DNA of 64,000 bases from SCGC-AG-212-J23 sp036406675 (GCA_036406675.1 DASXAO010000138.1:21302-85301); one strand, 5' to 3'; positions 37,129 to 45,613 are shown, numbered from the stretch's first letter. A program made the numbers and translations. Notes: a model not told the origin generated them from the sequence alone.

Positions 37129-37896
37129 TTGCGCGTCGCGACCTGGAACGTCAATTCGCTGAAGGTGCGCCTGCCGCACCTCGTCGACTGGCTCGCACGG
37201 GAAAAGCCGGACGTCGCCTGCCTGCAGGAGACGAAGATCGAGGACGCGAACTTCCCCGTCGCCGAGGTGCGCGCCGCCGGCTACGAAGCGGTGTACTGCG
37301 GCCAGAAGGCCTACAACGGCGTGGCGATCCTCGCGCGAACCCCGCCGGCCGCCGTGCAGCACGGCATCCCCGATTTCGCCGACGACCCAAAGCGCGTGAT
37401 CGCCGCGACCGTCGGCGAAGTGCGGATCGTGTGCCTGTACGCGCCCAACGGGCAGGCGCCGGGATCGGACAAGTACGAGTACAAGCTGCGCTGGTACGAC
37501 GCTCTCGCCACCTGGCTGCAAGGGGAAGCGGAACGGCATCCAAGCCTGGCCGTTCTAGGCGATCTGAACGTCGCACCGGAAGACCGCGACGTGCACGACC
37601 CGAAGCGCTGGGCAGGACAGATCCACGTTTCGGACCCCGAGCGCGCGGCGATGCGCCGCGTGGTCGACGAAGTCGGGCTGGCGGACGCTTTCCGGCTTTT
37701 CCCGCAGCCGCCGGGCGAATTCTCGTGGTGGGACTACCGCCTCGCCGCGTTCCAGCGCAACTGGGGCCTGCGCATCGATCACATCCTGCTTTCGCCGGAG
37801 CTCGCGAAGCGCTGCCGTGCCTGCTTCGTCGACAAGTCACCCCGAAAGCTCGAGCGGCCGTCGGATCACGCTCCGGTCATCGCGGAGCTGCAGTAA
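37129..37896 (+). CDS. xthA: Exodeoxyribonuclease III (AP endonuclease)
   Basis: A 255-residue Mg-dependent DNA repair nuclease that cuts at abasic sites and degrades 3' ends. Motifs: TWNVNSLKVRLPHLVDWL, the metal Glu in CLQETKIED, GDLNVAPEDRDVHDP, WWDYRLAAFQRNWGLRIDH and the catalytic end RPSDHAPVI. Starts with TTG at 37129 (MRVATWNVN). The TAA stop (37894-37896) is made by the first bases of the type 1 palindrome that separates it from malate synthase. Confidence 0.95.
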   Translation: MRVATWNVNSLKVRLPHLVDWLAREKPDVACLQETKIEDANFPVAEVRAAGYEAVYCGQKAYNGVAILARTPPAAVQHGIPDFADDPKRVIAATVGEVRIVCLYAPNGQAPGSDKYEYKLRWYDALATWLQGEAERHPSLAVLGDLNVAPEDRDVHDPKRWAGQIHVSDPERAAMRRVVDEVGLADAFRLFPQPPGEFSWWDYRLAAFQRNWGLRIDHILLSPELAKRCRACFVDKSPRKLERPSDHAPVIAELQ

Positions 37897-37985
37897 AAAG
37901 GGGTCAGAGGAATTTTTCTGTAACACTTTCCGCGCCGCATGCGCGCGCGCCGGGTGTTACAGAAAAATTCCTCTGACCCCTTTTT
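37895..37985. repeat. Long palindromic element, type 1, copy B
   Basis: Perfect 32-nt inverted arms (37895-37926 and 37954-37985) around a 27-nt GC-rich loop. It fills the gap between convergent xthA and aceB and supplies both stop codons, TAA on each strand at its outer ends. Relative to copy A (14381-14471) one stem pair is changed, C-G to T-A, on both arms, so pairing is preserved. Confidence 0.92.
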
Positions 37986-39585
37986 AGTCGATCAACTGAT
38001 ACGCCGGCAAGGTGAGGAACTCAACGTAGTGGTCGTCGACGGTGATGCGCTCGAAGAGCTGGGCGGCTTCGTCGTACCTGCCTTCGCTCATTGCGGCCTT
38101 CACCTTGGCGAGCTCCTCCTTTAGAAGGGCGCGGAAAAGCTCGACCGTGACCTTCCTGCCGTCGTCGAGCACGCCCTTGGGCGAGCGGATCCACTGCCAG
38201 ATCTGAGAGCGCGAGATCTCGGCGGTGGCGGCGTCCTCCATCAGGTTGAACACCGGCACGCAGCCGTTGCCCACGAGCCAGGCGCCGAGATACTGGATCC
38301 CGACCGAGATGTTGTTGCGCAGCCCCGCCTCGGTGATCGGCTTGTCGGGCTGGAACGCGAGCAGATCCCGCGCCGAGACGCTCACGTCCGGCCGCTGCCG
38401 CGTGTACTGGTTGGGCTGCGGCATGTGCTTGTCGAACACTTCCTTGGCGATCGGCACGAGCGCGGGATGCGCGACCCAGGTGCCGTCGCAGCCGTCGGTC
38501 ACCTCGCGCAGCTTGTCCTGGCGCACCTTGTCGAGCGCGGCCTCGTTCGCCTTCGGGTCGTTCTTGATCGGGATCTGCGCGGCCATGCCGCCCATCGCCG
38601 GCGCGCCGCGCCGGTGGCAGGTCTTCACGAGGAGCAGGGCGTAGGCGCGCATGAAGGGCGCCGTCATGGTCACCTGGGCGCGGTCAGCGAGGCAGAAATC
38701 GCGGTCGGCGCGGAATTTCTTGATGCACGAGAAGATGTAGTCCCAGCGGCCGATGTTGAGGCCCGAGGAATGCTCGCGCAGCTCATAGAGGAACTCGTCC
38801 ATCTCGAACGCGGCGACCACGGTCTCGATCAGCGCGGTGGCGCGGATCGTCCCGACGGGGATCCCGAGCTCCTGCTGCGCAAGCACGAAAATCTCGTTCC
38901 ACAGGCGCGCCTCGAGGTGCGACTCCATCTTCGGCAGATAGAAGTAAGGGCCCGAGCCGCGCGCGAGCAGCTCTTTCGCGTTGTGGAAAAAGTAGAGCGC
39001 GAAGTCGAAGATGCCGCCGGACACGGGCTGGCCGTCGACCGTGACGTGCTTTTCATCGAGGTGCCAGCCGCGCGGCCGCGGGATGAGAACCGCGGTCTTC
39101 TCTTTCAGGTGATAAACCCTCTGGGTACTGTCAGCTGCGGTGCTTTCGAAGCTGATCGTGCGCCGCACGGCGTCGCGCAGGTTGATCTGCCCGTCCACCA
39201 TGTTGTGCCAGGTCGGGCAGTTGGCGTCCTCGAAGTCCGCCATGAACGTCGAGGCGCCGCTGTTCAGGGCATTGATCACCATCTTTCGGTCGGTCGGCCC
39301 GGTGATCTCGACGCGCCGGTCCAGAAGATCCTTCGGCTGCGCAGCAACCTGCCATTCGGAATCGCGGATGTGTTTCGTTTCCACGAAAAAGTCCGGCTTG
39401 ACGCCTGTGTCGAACATCGCTTGCCGCTCGGCGCGACGCGCGAGCAACTCCTGGCGGCGGGATTCGAAGCGCCGGTGGAGCTTGGCTACGAAGGCGAGCG
39501 CTTCGGGCGTGAGGATCTGCGCGAACTCGGGAGTGATGCGTCCGGAGATCGAAACGTCTTTGGGCAGCGGACTCGACATGTGCAT
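37984..39585 (-). CDS. aceB: Malate synthase A
   Basis: A 533-residue type A malate synthase condensing glyoxylate with acetyl-CoA to malate in the glyoxylate bypass. Motifs: DFEDANCPTWHNMVDGQ, RPRGWHLDEKHV, FFHNAKELLARGSGPYFYLP, IRATALIETVVAAFEMDEFL, the SGLNIGRWDYIFS core and CDGTWVAHPALVPIA. Starts at ATG 39585; ATG 39579 (MSSPLPKD) is equally plausible. No isocitrate lyase is in the window. Its TAA comes from the palindrome at 37895-37985. Confidence 0.97.
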   Translation of the reverse strand: MHMSSPLPKDVSISGRITPEFAQILTPEALAFVAKLHRRFESRRQELLARRAERQAMFDTGVKPDFFVETKHIRDSEWQVAAQPKDLLDRRVEITGPTDRKMVINALNSGASTFMADFEDANCPTWHNMVDGQINLRDAVRRTISFESTAADSTQRVYHLKEKTAVLIPRPRGWHLDEKHVTVDGQPVSGGIFDFALYFFHNAKELLARGSGPYFYLPKMESHLEARLWNEIFVLAQQELGIPVGTIRATALIETVVAAFEMDEFLYELREHSSGLNIGRWDYIFSCIKKFRADRDFCLADRAQVTMTAPFMRAYALLLVKTCHRRGAPAMGGMAAQIPIKNDPKANEAALDKVRQDKLREVTDGCDGTWVAHPALVPIAKEVFDKHMPQPNQYTRQRPDVSVSARDLLAFQPDKPITEAGLRNNISVGIQYLGAWLVGNGCVPVFNLMEDAATAEISRSQIWQWIRSPKGVLDDGRKVTVELFRALLKEELAKVKAAMSEGRYDEAAQLFERITVDDHYVEFLTLPAYQLID

Positions 39586-39767
39586 AGCAGCATCTACTCG
39601 CTATCAGGACACTAAATTATTGAGTGGGCGGCGAATCTCCCCCGCGACCGCCCAGCCCGAAGGACCCTCCGGCGAAGCGGTTGCCGCACTGCAACATTAC
39701 CATAGGCCGAGTGAATGAGACATACCTCACGGCGTGCCGAGTGGAGTTTTTAGGAACTTTGACCGCA

Positions 39768-39784
39768 ATTTCATATGATGAAAT
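39768..39784. promoter_or_regulatory. Inverted repeat in the malate synthase / reductase-like divergent gap
   Basis: ATTTCAT and ATGAAAT, a perfect 7-bp inverted repeat around ATG, lie in the 295-bp gap between aceB (minus) and the gene at 39881. A half-similar TTTCATAT occurs at 39859-39866. The rest of the gap shows only a GC-rich stretch at 39625-39670 and no open frame worth calling. The pattern suits a dimeric regulator, but I cannot name one. Confidence 0.4.
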
Positions 39785-39880
39785 GCGGCACTGCCGCGTG
39801 AAATCCTGCGCCGATCGGAGTAGGCTGCAAGCCCTCGCCGTCCTCTCCCAACCCCTTGTTTCATATCGTGAGATAGCCCG

Positions 39881-40978
39881 ATGCCGACTCCCTACAACGT
39901 CCTGATTCTTGGTGCTTCCTATGGGTCCCTCCTCGCCATCAAGCTGGTGGCCGCGGGGCATACGGCGAAGCTCGTGTGCCTGCCGGCCGAAGCGGAGGCC
40001 TTCAACAGCGACGGTGCGCGCGTGCGCATGCCCATCAAGGGACGCGAAGGCCTCGTGGAGGTGCACTCGAAGAAGCTGCCGGGAAAGCTGTCCGCCGATG
40101 GGCCGGGGGCCGTCAATCCGCGCGATTACGACCTCGCAGTGCTCGCCATGCAGGAGCCGCAGTATCGCTCGCCGGGCGTGCGCGAGCTCCTCGAGGCGGT
40201 GGCGAAGCAGAAGGTGCCGTGCATGTCGATCATGAACATGCCGCCGCTGCCGTATCTCGCCCGGATCCCGGGACTATCGGTGAAGGAGCTGCGCAGCGCG
40301 TTTACGGATCCGAGCGTGTGGGACAGCTTCGATCCGTCGTTCATGACGCTCTGCAGCCCGGACCCCCAGGCGTTCCGTCCCCCCGAAGAGAAGATCAACG
40401 TGCTCCAGGTTCGCCTGCCGACCAATTTCAAGTCGGCGCGCTTCCCGTCGGAAACGCACACGAAGATCCTGCGGGACCTGGAAAAAGGCATCGAGGCCGT
40501 GCGCTACGAGGGCATGGAGCTGCCGGTGAAGCTGAAGGTGCACGACTCGGTGTTCGTGCCGCTCGCCAAGTGGGCCATGCTGATGGCGGGCAACTACCGC
40601 TGCGTCACCAAGGACGGGATGATTCCGATCAAGGAGGCGGTGCACCGCGATCTCGAGGCCTCGCGCGCCGTGTACGACTGGGTCGTCAAGCTGTGCGTTT
40701 CGCTCGGCGCCGATCCGAAGGACCTCGTGCCGTTCGAGAAGTACGCCGCCGCTGCGCAAGGCCTGGCGAGCCCATCCTCCGCGGCGCGCGCCCTCTTCGG
40801 CGGCGCGCCCAACATCGAGCGTGTCGATCGCCTGGTGCAGGCGGTGGGCGCGCGCAAGGGCATGCGCAACGCGGTGATCGACGAGGTAGTGACGCTTGTG
40901 GACGCGCGCCTGGAGCTCAATCGGCGGTCAACTCAAGCAACCGTTTCCTCGCAGAGCGGAGCGAGAAAAACCGCGTGA
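39881..40978 (+). CDS. Ketopantoate-reductase-like oxidoreductase
   Basis: A 365-residue protein with an N-terminal nucleotide-binding start (NVLILGASYGSLLAIKLVAAGH) and a helical C-terminal domain arranged as in ketopantoate reductase/6-phosphogluconate-like enzymes. The catalytic Lys/Asn pattern of PanE is not obvious. In place of GxGxxG the loop reads GASYGS, so it may be a distant paralogue with another 2-oxo acid substrate. It is divergent from malate synthase. Its TGA lies 13 bases before the palindrome stem at 40992. Confidence 0.6.
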   Translation: MPTPYNVLILGASYGSLLAIKLVAAGHTAKLVCLPAEAEAFNSDGARVRMPIKGREGLVEVHSKKLPGKLSADGPGAVNPRDYDLAVLAMQEPQYRSPGVRELLEAVAKQKVPCMSIMNMPPLPYLARIPGLSVKELRSAFTDPSVWDSFDPSFMTLCSPDPQAFRPPEEKINVLQVRLPTNFKSARFPSETHTKILRDLEKGIEAVRYEGMELPVKLKVHDSVFVPLAKWAMLMAGNYRCVTKDGMIPIKEAVHRDLEASRAVYDWVVKLCVSLGADPKDLVPFEKYAAAAQGLASPSSAARALFGGAPNIERVDRLVQAVGARKGMRNAVIDEVVTLVDARLELNRRSTQATVSSQSGARKTA

Positions 40979-40991
40979 CCTAATCGGGGTC

Positions 40992-41016
40992 GCCCCCGAC
41001 TGAATTATTCGGGGGC
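40992..41016. repeat. Palindromic element, type 4, between the reductase-like gene and ntrC
   Basis: GCCCCCGA (40992-40999) and TCGGGGGC (41009-41016) flank a 9-nt loop. The loop contains the ntrC stop (TTA at 41005-41007 on plus), and the right arm encodes the last NtrC residues (APE). The surrounding bases extend complementarity (ATCGGGG before, CCGAT after). A copy with 22 of 25 bases the same lies inside ntrB at 43131-43155. Confidence 0.8.
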
Positions 41017-42405
41017 CGATTTGTCGTCTTCGATGCCGAGCTCCTGGATCTTGCGGGTGATGGTGTTGCGCCCCATGCCCAGGAGATTGGCGGCCTCGAT
41101 GCGCCGGCCCGCGGTGCGCTCGAGCGCCTTGGCGATGAGCGCGCGCTCGAACTGACGCGAAAGCCCGTCGAGGATCCCGGTTTCGCCGCGCGCCAGGCGG
41201 CGCTCGGCCTCGCGCTCGAGCGCGGCGAGCCAGTCGGAGATCGTGGCGGCGGCCTGGTCGCGAAACTCCGACGGCAGGTCTGCGGTGTCGACCACCTGTC
41301 CCGGCGCCATGACGGTGACCCAGTGGCAGAGGTTTTCCAGCTGCCGCACGTTCCCCGGAAACTCGAGCCGCGCGAGGTGCGCCAGCGCATCGTCGGACAA
41401 CCGCTTGGGCTCCACGCCCAGTTGCTTAGCGCTGACGGACAGAAAATGCCGGGTCAACAACGGCACATCGTCGGCGCGCTCGCGCAGGCTCGGCAGCCGC
41501 AATCGGATTACGTTCAGGCGGTGAAAGAGGTCCTCGCGGAATGTCCCTTCGCGCACGCGCTGCTCGAGGTTCTGGTGCGTGGCGGCGATCACGCGCACGT
41601 TCGCCTTGATCTGCTGGTGGCCGCCGACCCGATAGTAGTTACCGTCGGAAAGCACGCGCAAAAGCCGTGTCTGCAGCTCGGGCGGCATGTCGCCGATCTC
41701 GTCCAGAAAGAGCGTGCCGCCCTCCGCCTGCTCGAAGCGTCCGCGCCGCTGCTGCTGCGCGCCGGTGAAGGAGCCGCGCTCGTGGCCGAAGAGCTCGGAT
41801 TCGAGCAGGTCCTTGGGCATCGCCGCCGTGTTGATCGCGACGAACGGCTTCTGGCCGCGCGCACTGTGACGGTGCAGCGCGCGCGCCACAAGCTCCTTTC
41901 CGGTTCCCGATTCGCCCGTGATCAGCACCGTGGCGCTCGACTGCGAGAGCCGCCCGATAGCGCGGAACACCTCCTGCATCGCGGGCGCCTGGCCGAGAAT
42001 CTCCTTCGGCTCGAACACCGTCTCGACCGCCTGCGTCTCGCGCCGGCTCTCGTCCAACGCGCGCCGGATCAGGTCGACCGCCTGGTCGACGTCGAACGGT
42101 TTCGGCAGGTATTCGTAGGCGCCGCCCTGGAACGCGGCGACGGCGGAATCGAGGTCCGAATACGCCGTCATGACGATCACCGGCACCGCGGGGTGGCGCT
42201 GCTTCACCGCGTTCAGCAGCTCGAGGCCGGATAGACCCGGCATGCGGATATCCGACACCAGCACCTCGGGCGAATCGCCCGAGAGCGCATCGAGCGCGTC
42301 CTGCGCGGAGGAAAAGGAGCTGAACGGGATGCCTTCGCGGCTGAGCGCCTTCTCGATCACCCAGCGGATCGACCGATCGTCGTCCACGATCCAGACCGGT
42401 TTCAT
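41005..42405 (-). CDS. ntrC: Nitrogen regulator NtrC (sigma54-dependent activator)
   Basis: A 466-residue response regulator that activates sigma54 promoters when nitrogen is short. Receiver domain 1-120 with phospho-site D52 in VSDIRMPG; AAA+ domain with Walker A GESGTGK (164-170), the sigma54-contacting loop GSFTGA (211-216, Ser where GAFTGA is canonical) and LFLDEIGDMP; C-terminal Fis-type helix-turn-helix (AANLLGMGRNTITRKIQELG). The ATG overlaps the ntrB stop (ATGA). The last codons and TAA are part of the palindrome at 40992-41016. It is the distal gene of glnA-DUF4124-ntrB-ntrC. Confidence 0.97.
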   Translation of the reverse strand: MKPVWIVDDDRSIRWVIEKALSREGIPFSSFSSAQDALDALSGDSPEVLVSDIRMPGLSGLELLNAVKQRHPAVPVIVMTAYSDLDSAVAAFQGGAYEYLPKPFDVDQAVDLIRRALDESRRETQAVETVFEPKEILGQAPAMQEVFRAIGRLSQSSATVLITGESGTGKELVARALHRHSARGQKPFVAINTAAMPKDLLESELFGHERGSFTGAQQQRRGRFEQAEGGTLFLDEIGDMPPELQTRLLRVLSDGNYYRVGGHQQIKANVRVIAATHQNLEQRVREGTFREDLFHRLNVIRLRLPSLRERADDVPLLTRHFLSVSAKQLGVEPKRLSDDALAHLARLEFPGNVRQLENLCHWVTVMAPGQVVDTADLPSEFRDQAAATISDWLAALEREAERRLARGETGILDGLSRQFERALIAKALERTAGRRIEAANLLGMGRNTITRKIQELGIEDDKSAPE

Positions 42406-43451
42406 GTGAGCGGCAGTAGGATCCTGAATGTTGTGCGGCCGGGACGGGATTCGAACTCGATGACGCCCTGGTGATACTGGACGAACGTCTGAGCGAGCGA
42501 GAGTCCCAAGCCGGTGCCGCCTTCCCTGCCCGAAACGAGCGGATTGAAGATCCGGTCCTGGATCTCTTCCGGAACGCCCGGGCCGTCGTCGATCACTTGC
42601 AATTCTAATGCCAGCCTGTAGCGCTGCCTCAGGATGGTTGTTTGTCTCGTTGCCCTTGTTCTGAAAAGAATGGAAGCGGAACCCGCCTGCGCGGCGTTGC
42701 GCGCGATGTTGAGCACCGCCTGGATCAGCTGCTCGCGGTCGCCCAAGAGATCAGGCAGGCTCGGGTCGTAGTCGCGCTCGATGACGATGCCGAATTCGGC
42801 TTTCACCAGGCTGCGCACGCGTTCTAGCACCTCGTGCACGCTCATCGGCTCGATGCGCGGCGCGCGGTGCGGCGTGAGCATGCGGTCCATCAAGGCCTGC
42901 AGCCGGTCCGCCTCCTTGATGATCACCTGGGTGTACTCCTTCAATTCGGGCTGATCGAGCTCGCGCTCGAGAAGCTGCGCCGAGCCGCGCAGCCCGCCGA
43001 GCGGGTTCTTGATCTCGTGAGCGAGATTGCGGATCAGCTCGCGGTTCGCCTGCTCGCCGGCGACGATGCGCTCTTCGCGCGCGAGGCGCAGCTGCTCGCT
43101 GATCGGCCGCAACTCCGCGAGCAGCGCGAGGCCCCCGATTGACTCATTCGGGGGCAGGCCCGTGCCGTCGATCCGCGTGACGACGCACGAGAGCGGCAGC
43201 GGCTCGCGTCCCATGCGTAGGTAGGTCACGTTCTGCGCTGCATAGTCCCAGTGCGTCGTGCGAGCTTCGCTCAGCGATTTTGCAAGCTCGTGACGTTCGG
43301 CGAAAAACTGCAGGAAGTGCTGGCCGTTCAGGCTCTTCGCGCCGGTGGCGAGAAGGCTTTCCGCCGCCGGGTTGGCATAGCGCACGACGAAGCCCTCGTC
43401 GAGCGCGACCACCGCGGTGGCGAGGAGCTCCAGCCCTGAGAACGAAACCAC
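42402..43451 (-). CDS. ntrB: Nitrogen sensor kinase NtrB
   Basis: A 349-residue soluble histidine kinase/phosphatase that pairs with NtrC. PAS domain (about 1-110), H-box with H145 in NLAHEIKNPLGG, then the ATPase domain (N box NIARNAAQA, DDGPGVPEEI, GGTGLGLSLAQ). Between the PAS and H-box, residues 99-107 (LPPNESIGG) are encoded by a perfect palindrome (43131-43155) that looks like an in-frame insertion. The frame and downstream motifs are intact, so it is probably functional. It starts 1 base after the DUF4124 gene stop. Confidence 0.95.
   Translation of the reverse strand: MVSFSGLELLATAVVALDEGFVVRYANPAAESLLATGAKSLNGQHFLQFFAERHELAKSLSEARTTHWDYAAQNVTYLRMGREPLPLSCVVTRIDGTGLPPNESIGGLALLAELRPISEQLRLAREERIVAGEQANRELIRNLAHEIKNPLGGLRGSAQLLERELDQPELKEYTQVIIKEADRLQALMDRMLTPHRAPRIEPMSVHEVLERVRSLVKAEFGIVIERDYDPSLPDLLGDREQLIQAVLNIARNAAQAGSASILFRTRATRQTTILRQRYRLALELQVIDDGPGVPEEIQDRIFNPLVSGREGGTGLGLSLAQTFVQYHQGVIEFESRPGRTTFRILLPLT
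43131..43155. repeat. Palindromic element, type 4, inside ntrB
   Basis: GCCCCCGA and TCGGGGGC around a 9-nt loop, matching the element at 40992-41016 in 22 of 25 bases. It lies in frame in ntrB and encodes residues 99-107. Confidence 0.8.
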
Positions 43452-43452
43452 G

Positions 43453-43923
43453 CTAGCGGTTCTGGTTCGCCAGCTCGCGCTTGAGCGCTTCTACGTTCTT
43501 CTCGTGGGTTTCGACGCGGTCCTTGAAAGGCTGCAGGCGCTCGAGCACTCTCGCGTAGTTGCGCTCGTCGCCGTTGCGCACGGCTTCCTGCTCGGCAAGC
43601 TCCTCCTTCGCTTTCGCCAGGTTGGCCTCCTCGCTGGCGAGCTCCTGCTGGAGAATCTCGGCCTGTTTGCCCTTGGCGTTGGCGCGATCCGCCGCCGATT
43701 CGCGCGGGAAGCCGGGCGCGCGCCCCTGCTTCTGCGCCGGCGGCGCCACGTTGATCTGCGTGGTGACGAGCTGGCACTTGCGGCCCGCGGTTTCGCGCGC
43801 GTCGTTGGTGTAGCTCGCCTTCCCGGAGGCATCCACGCACTTGTAGATCTCGCTGCGCGGCTGCGACGCCGCCGGCCCCGCGATGGCGGCGAATATCCCG
43901 AAAATCAACCACCTAAGTCCCAT
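43453..43923 (-). CDS. DUF4124 exported coiled-coil protein
   Basis: A 156-residue exported protein: signal peptide (GLRWLIFGIFAAIAGPAAS), DUF4124 segment (IYKCVDASGKASYTNDARET) with Cys pair C-V-D and K-C-Q, then a long charged helix (about 85-156, repeated Glu/Ala/Leu) likely to be a coiled coil. Start ATG 43923 (MGLRW) fits the signal; an in-frame ATG 36 bases further upstream is less likely. It sits between glnA and ntrB, as homologous DUF4124 genes do in related bacteria, but no nitrogen role is established. Confidence 0.8.
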   Translation of the reverse strand: MGLRWLIFGIFAAIAGPAASQPRSEIYKCVDASGKASYTNDARETAGRKCQLVTTQINVAPPAQKQGRAPGFPRESAADRANAKGKQAEILQQELASEEANLAKAKEELAEQEAVRNGDERNYARVLERLQPFKDRVETHEKNVEALKRELANQNR

Positions 43924-43998
43924 GAGGGCGCAATATACCGAAAAAGAAGGGGCGGGCACATGCCCGCCCCCTCTTCAACGTCCGAAGCGCGAAACCGC

Positions 43999-45414
43999 TT
44001 ACGCGGCGTAATACATATCGAACTCGACCGGATGGGTCGTCATGCGGAAGCGCGTGAGCTCCTCGGTCTTCAGCGCGACGTAGGACTCGAGGAAGTCCTC
44101 GGAGAACACGCCGCCGCGCGTGAGGAAGGCGTGGTCGTCCTGCAGGCAGTTGAGCGCCTCCTCGAGCGACGCGCACACGTGCGGCACCTTTGCGGCTTCC
44201 TCCGGCGGCAGGTGGTACATGTCCTTGTCGACCGGGTCGCCGGGGTGGATCTTGTTCTGCACGCCGTCGAGCCCCGCGAGGAGCATGGCCGCGAACGCGA
44301 GATACGCGTTCGTGGTCGGGTCGGGGAAGCGCACTTCCACGCGCCGGCCATTCGGGCTCGAGACGTACGGGATGCGGCACGCGGCCGAGCGGTTGCGCGC
44401 CGAGTACGCGAGGTTGATCGGCGCCTCGAAGCCCGGGACCAGGCGCTTGTAGGAGTTGGTTCCCGGGTTGGTGATCGCGTTGAGCGCCTTCGCGTGCTTG
44501 ATGATGCCGCCGATGTAGTGCAGCGCGAAGTCGGAGAGCCCGGCGTAGCCGTTGCCGGCGAACAGGTTCTTCCCGCCCTTCCACACCGACTGGTGGCAGT
44601 GCATGCCGGAGCCGTTGTCGCCGACGACCGGCTTGGGCATGAAGGTCGCGGTCTTGCCGTAGGAATGCGCCACGTTCCAGACCGTGTACTTCAGGATCTG
44701 CATCCAGTCGGCGCGCTGCACGAGCGGCGCGAAGCGCGTGCCGATCTCGTTCTGGCCCGCGGCGGCAACCTCGTGATGGTGGACTTCGACCTCGACGCCC
44801 TGCTGCTCGAGGGCGAGGCACATCGCGTTGCGGATGTCGAGCTGCGTGTCGGTCGGCGGGACCGGGAAGTAGCCGCCCTTCACCGGGGCGCGATGGCCCA
44901 TGTTGCCCGACTCGTAGTCGATCCCGCTCGACCACGGCGCTTCCTCGGACTTGATCTTCACCGAGCAGCCCGACATGTCGACGTTCCAGGTGACGCCGTC
45001 GAAGATGAAGAACTCGGGCTCGGGGCCGAAGTACGCGACATCGCCCATGCCGCTCGACTTGAGGTAGGCCTCTGCGCGCTTGGCGATCGAGCGCGGGTCG
45101 CGATCGTAGGGCTTGCCGTCCATCGGCTCGTAGACGTCGCAGCTGATGTTGAGCACCGGCTCATCGGTGAACGGGTCCATGCGCGCGCTGACCGGGTCCG
45201 GCATGAGGAGCATGTCGGAGGCCTGGATGCCCTTCCAGCCGGCGATGGAGGAGCCGTCGAAGGCGTGGCCGAGCTCGAACTTCTCCTTGTTGAAGTACTT
45301 GACGGGCACGCTCACGTGCTGCTCCTTGCCCCGCGTGTCCGTGAAGCGGAGATCGACGAACTTCACCTCCTTGTCCTTGATGAGCTTCAATACATCGTCG
45401 GCGGTCATCGCCAT
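43999..45414 (-). CDS. glnA: Glutamine synthetase, type I
   Basis: A 471-residue dodecameric GS that makes glutamine from glutamate, ammonia and ATP. Motifs: FDGSSIAGWKGIQASDM, EPEFFIFDGVTWN, HHHEVAAAGQNEIGTRF, the GDNGSGMHCHQS ATP/Glu site and the NPTTNAY-type segment FPDPTTNAYLAF. The adenylylation tyrosine is Y400 in DMYHLPPEE, so the GSI-beta covalent control is likely. Start ATG 45414 (MAMTADDVLK) with GGAG 8 bases upstream. Upstream lie a sigma54 promoter and two NtrC-type sites. It is the first gene of the glnA-DUF4124-ntrBC operon. Confidence 0.98.
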   Translation of the reverse strand: MAMTADDVLKLIKDKEVKFVDLRFTDTRGKEQHVSVPVKYFNKEKFELGHAFDGSSIAGWKGIQASDMLLMPDPVSARMDPFTDEPVLNISCDVYEPMDGKPYDRDPRSIAKRAEAYLKSSGMGDVAYFGPEPEFFIFDGVTWNVDMSGCSVKIKSEEAPWSSGIDYESGNMGHRAPVKGGYFPVPPTDTQLDIRNAMCLALEQQGVEVEVHHHEVAAAGQNEIGTRFAPLVQRADWMQILKYTVWNVAHSYGKTATFMPKPVVGDNGSGMHCHQSVWKGGKNLFAGNGYAGLSDFALHYIGGIIKHAKALNAITNPGTNSYKRLVPGFEAPINLAYSARNRSAACRIPYVSSPNGRRVEVRFPDPTTNAYLAFAAMLLAGLDGVQNKIHPGDPVDKDMYHLPPEEAAKVPHVCASLEEALNCLQDDHAFLTRGGVFSEDFLESYVALKTEELTRFRMTTHPVEFDMYYAA

Positions 45415-45465
45415 CTGCGGGTCTCCTGAGCGTATGTGGTTTGGTGTAGGTGGACCGGCGACACC

Positions 45466-45481
45466 AGCATGTTCCGTGCCA
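45466..45481 (-). promoter_or_regulatory. Sigma54 promoter of glnA
   Basis: On the minus strand this reads TGGCACGGAACATGCT, matching TGGCACRNNNNTTGCW at all but one position, with GG and GC exactly 10 bases apart as the -24/-12 pair. The start site would be about 45455, leaving a ~40-nt leader. NtrC-like sites lie upstream at 45553-45571 and 45584-45600. Confidence 0.8.
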
Positions 45482-45552
45482 AAAAGTCGCCTTGAGGTGC
45501 CGTCGGAAAATAGGGGCGGTGAAGGGAACCGGGGGCATTCTACCCAAGGCCG

Positions 45553-45571
45553 TTGCACCGGATAAGGGCAA
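45553..45571. promoter_or_regulatory. Weak NtrC-type site, glnA
   Basis: TTGCACCGGATAAGGGCAA carries GCAC-N7-GGGC, one mismatch from the GCAC-N7-GTGC NtrC pattern. Its centre is about 107 bp upstream of the predicted sigma54 start. Confidence 0.5.
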
Positions 45572-45583
45572 TCGCGGTTTCAT

Positions 45584-45600
45584 CGCACAATTCGGGTGCG
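45584..45600. promoter_or_regulatory. NtrC-type site, glnA
   Basis: CGCACAATTCGGGTGCG has GCAC-N7-GTGC exactly, about 137 bp upstream of the predicted sigma54 start and 30 bp (three helical turns) from the weaker site. Confidence 0.65.
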
Positions 45601-45613
45601 CGGGCCGCACCCC

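Noticed and set aside
45505..45530. GGAAAATAGGGGCGGTGAAGG in the glnA upstream region as a palindrome-family member
   Set aside because: It matches only one arm and has no complementary partner nearby; too weak to call.
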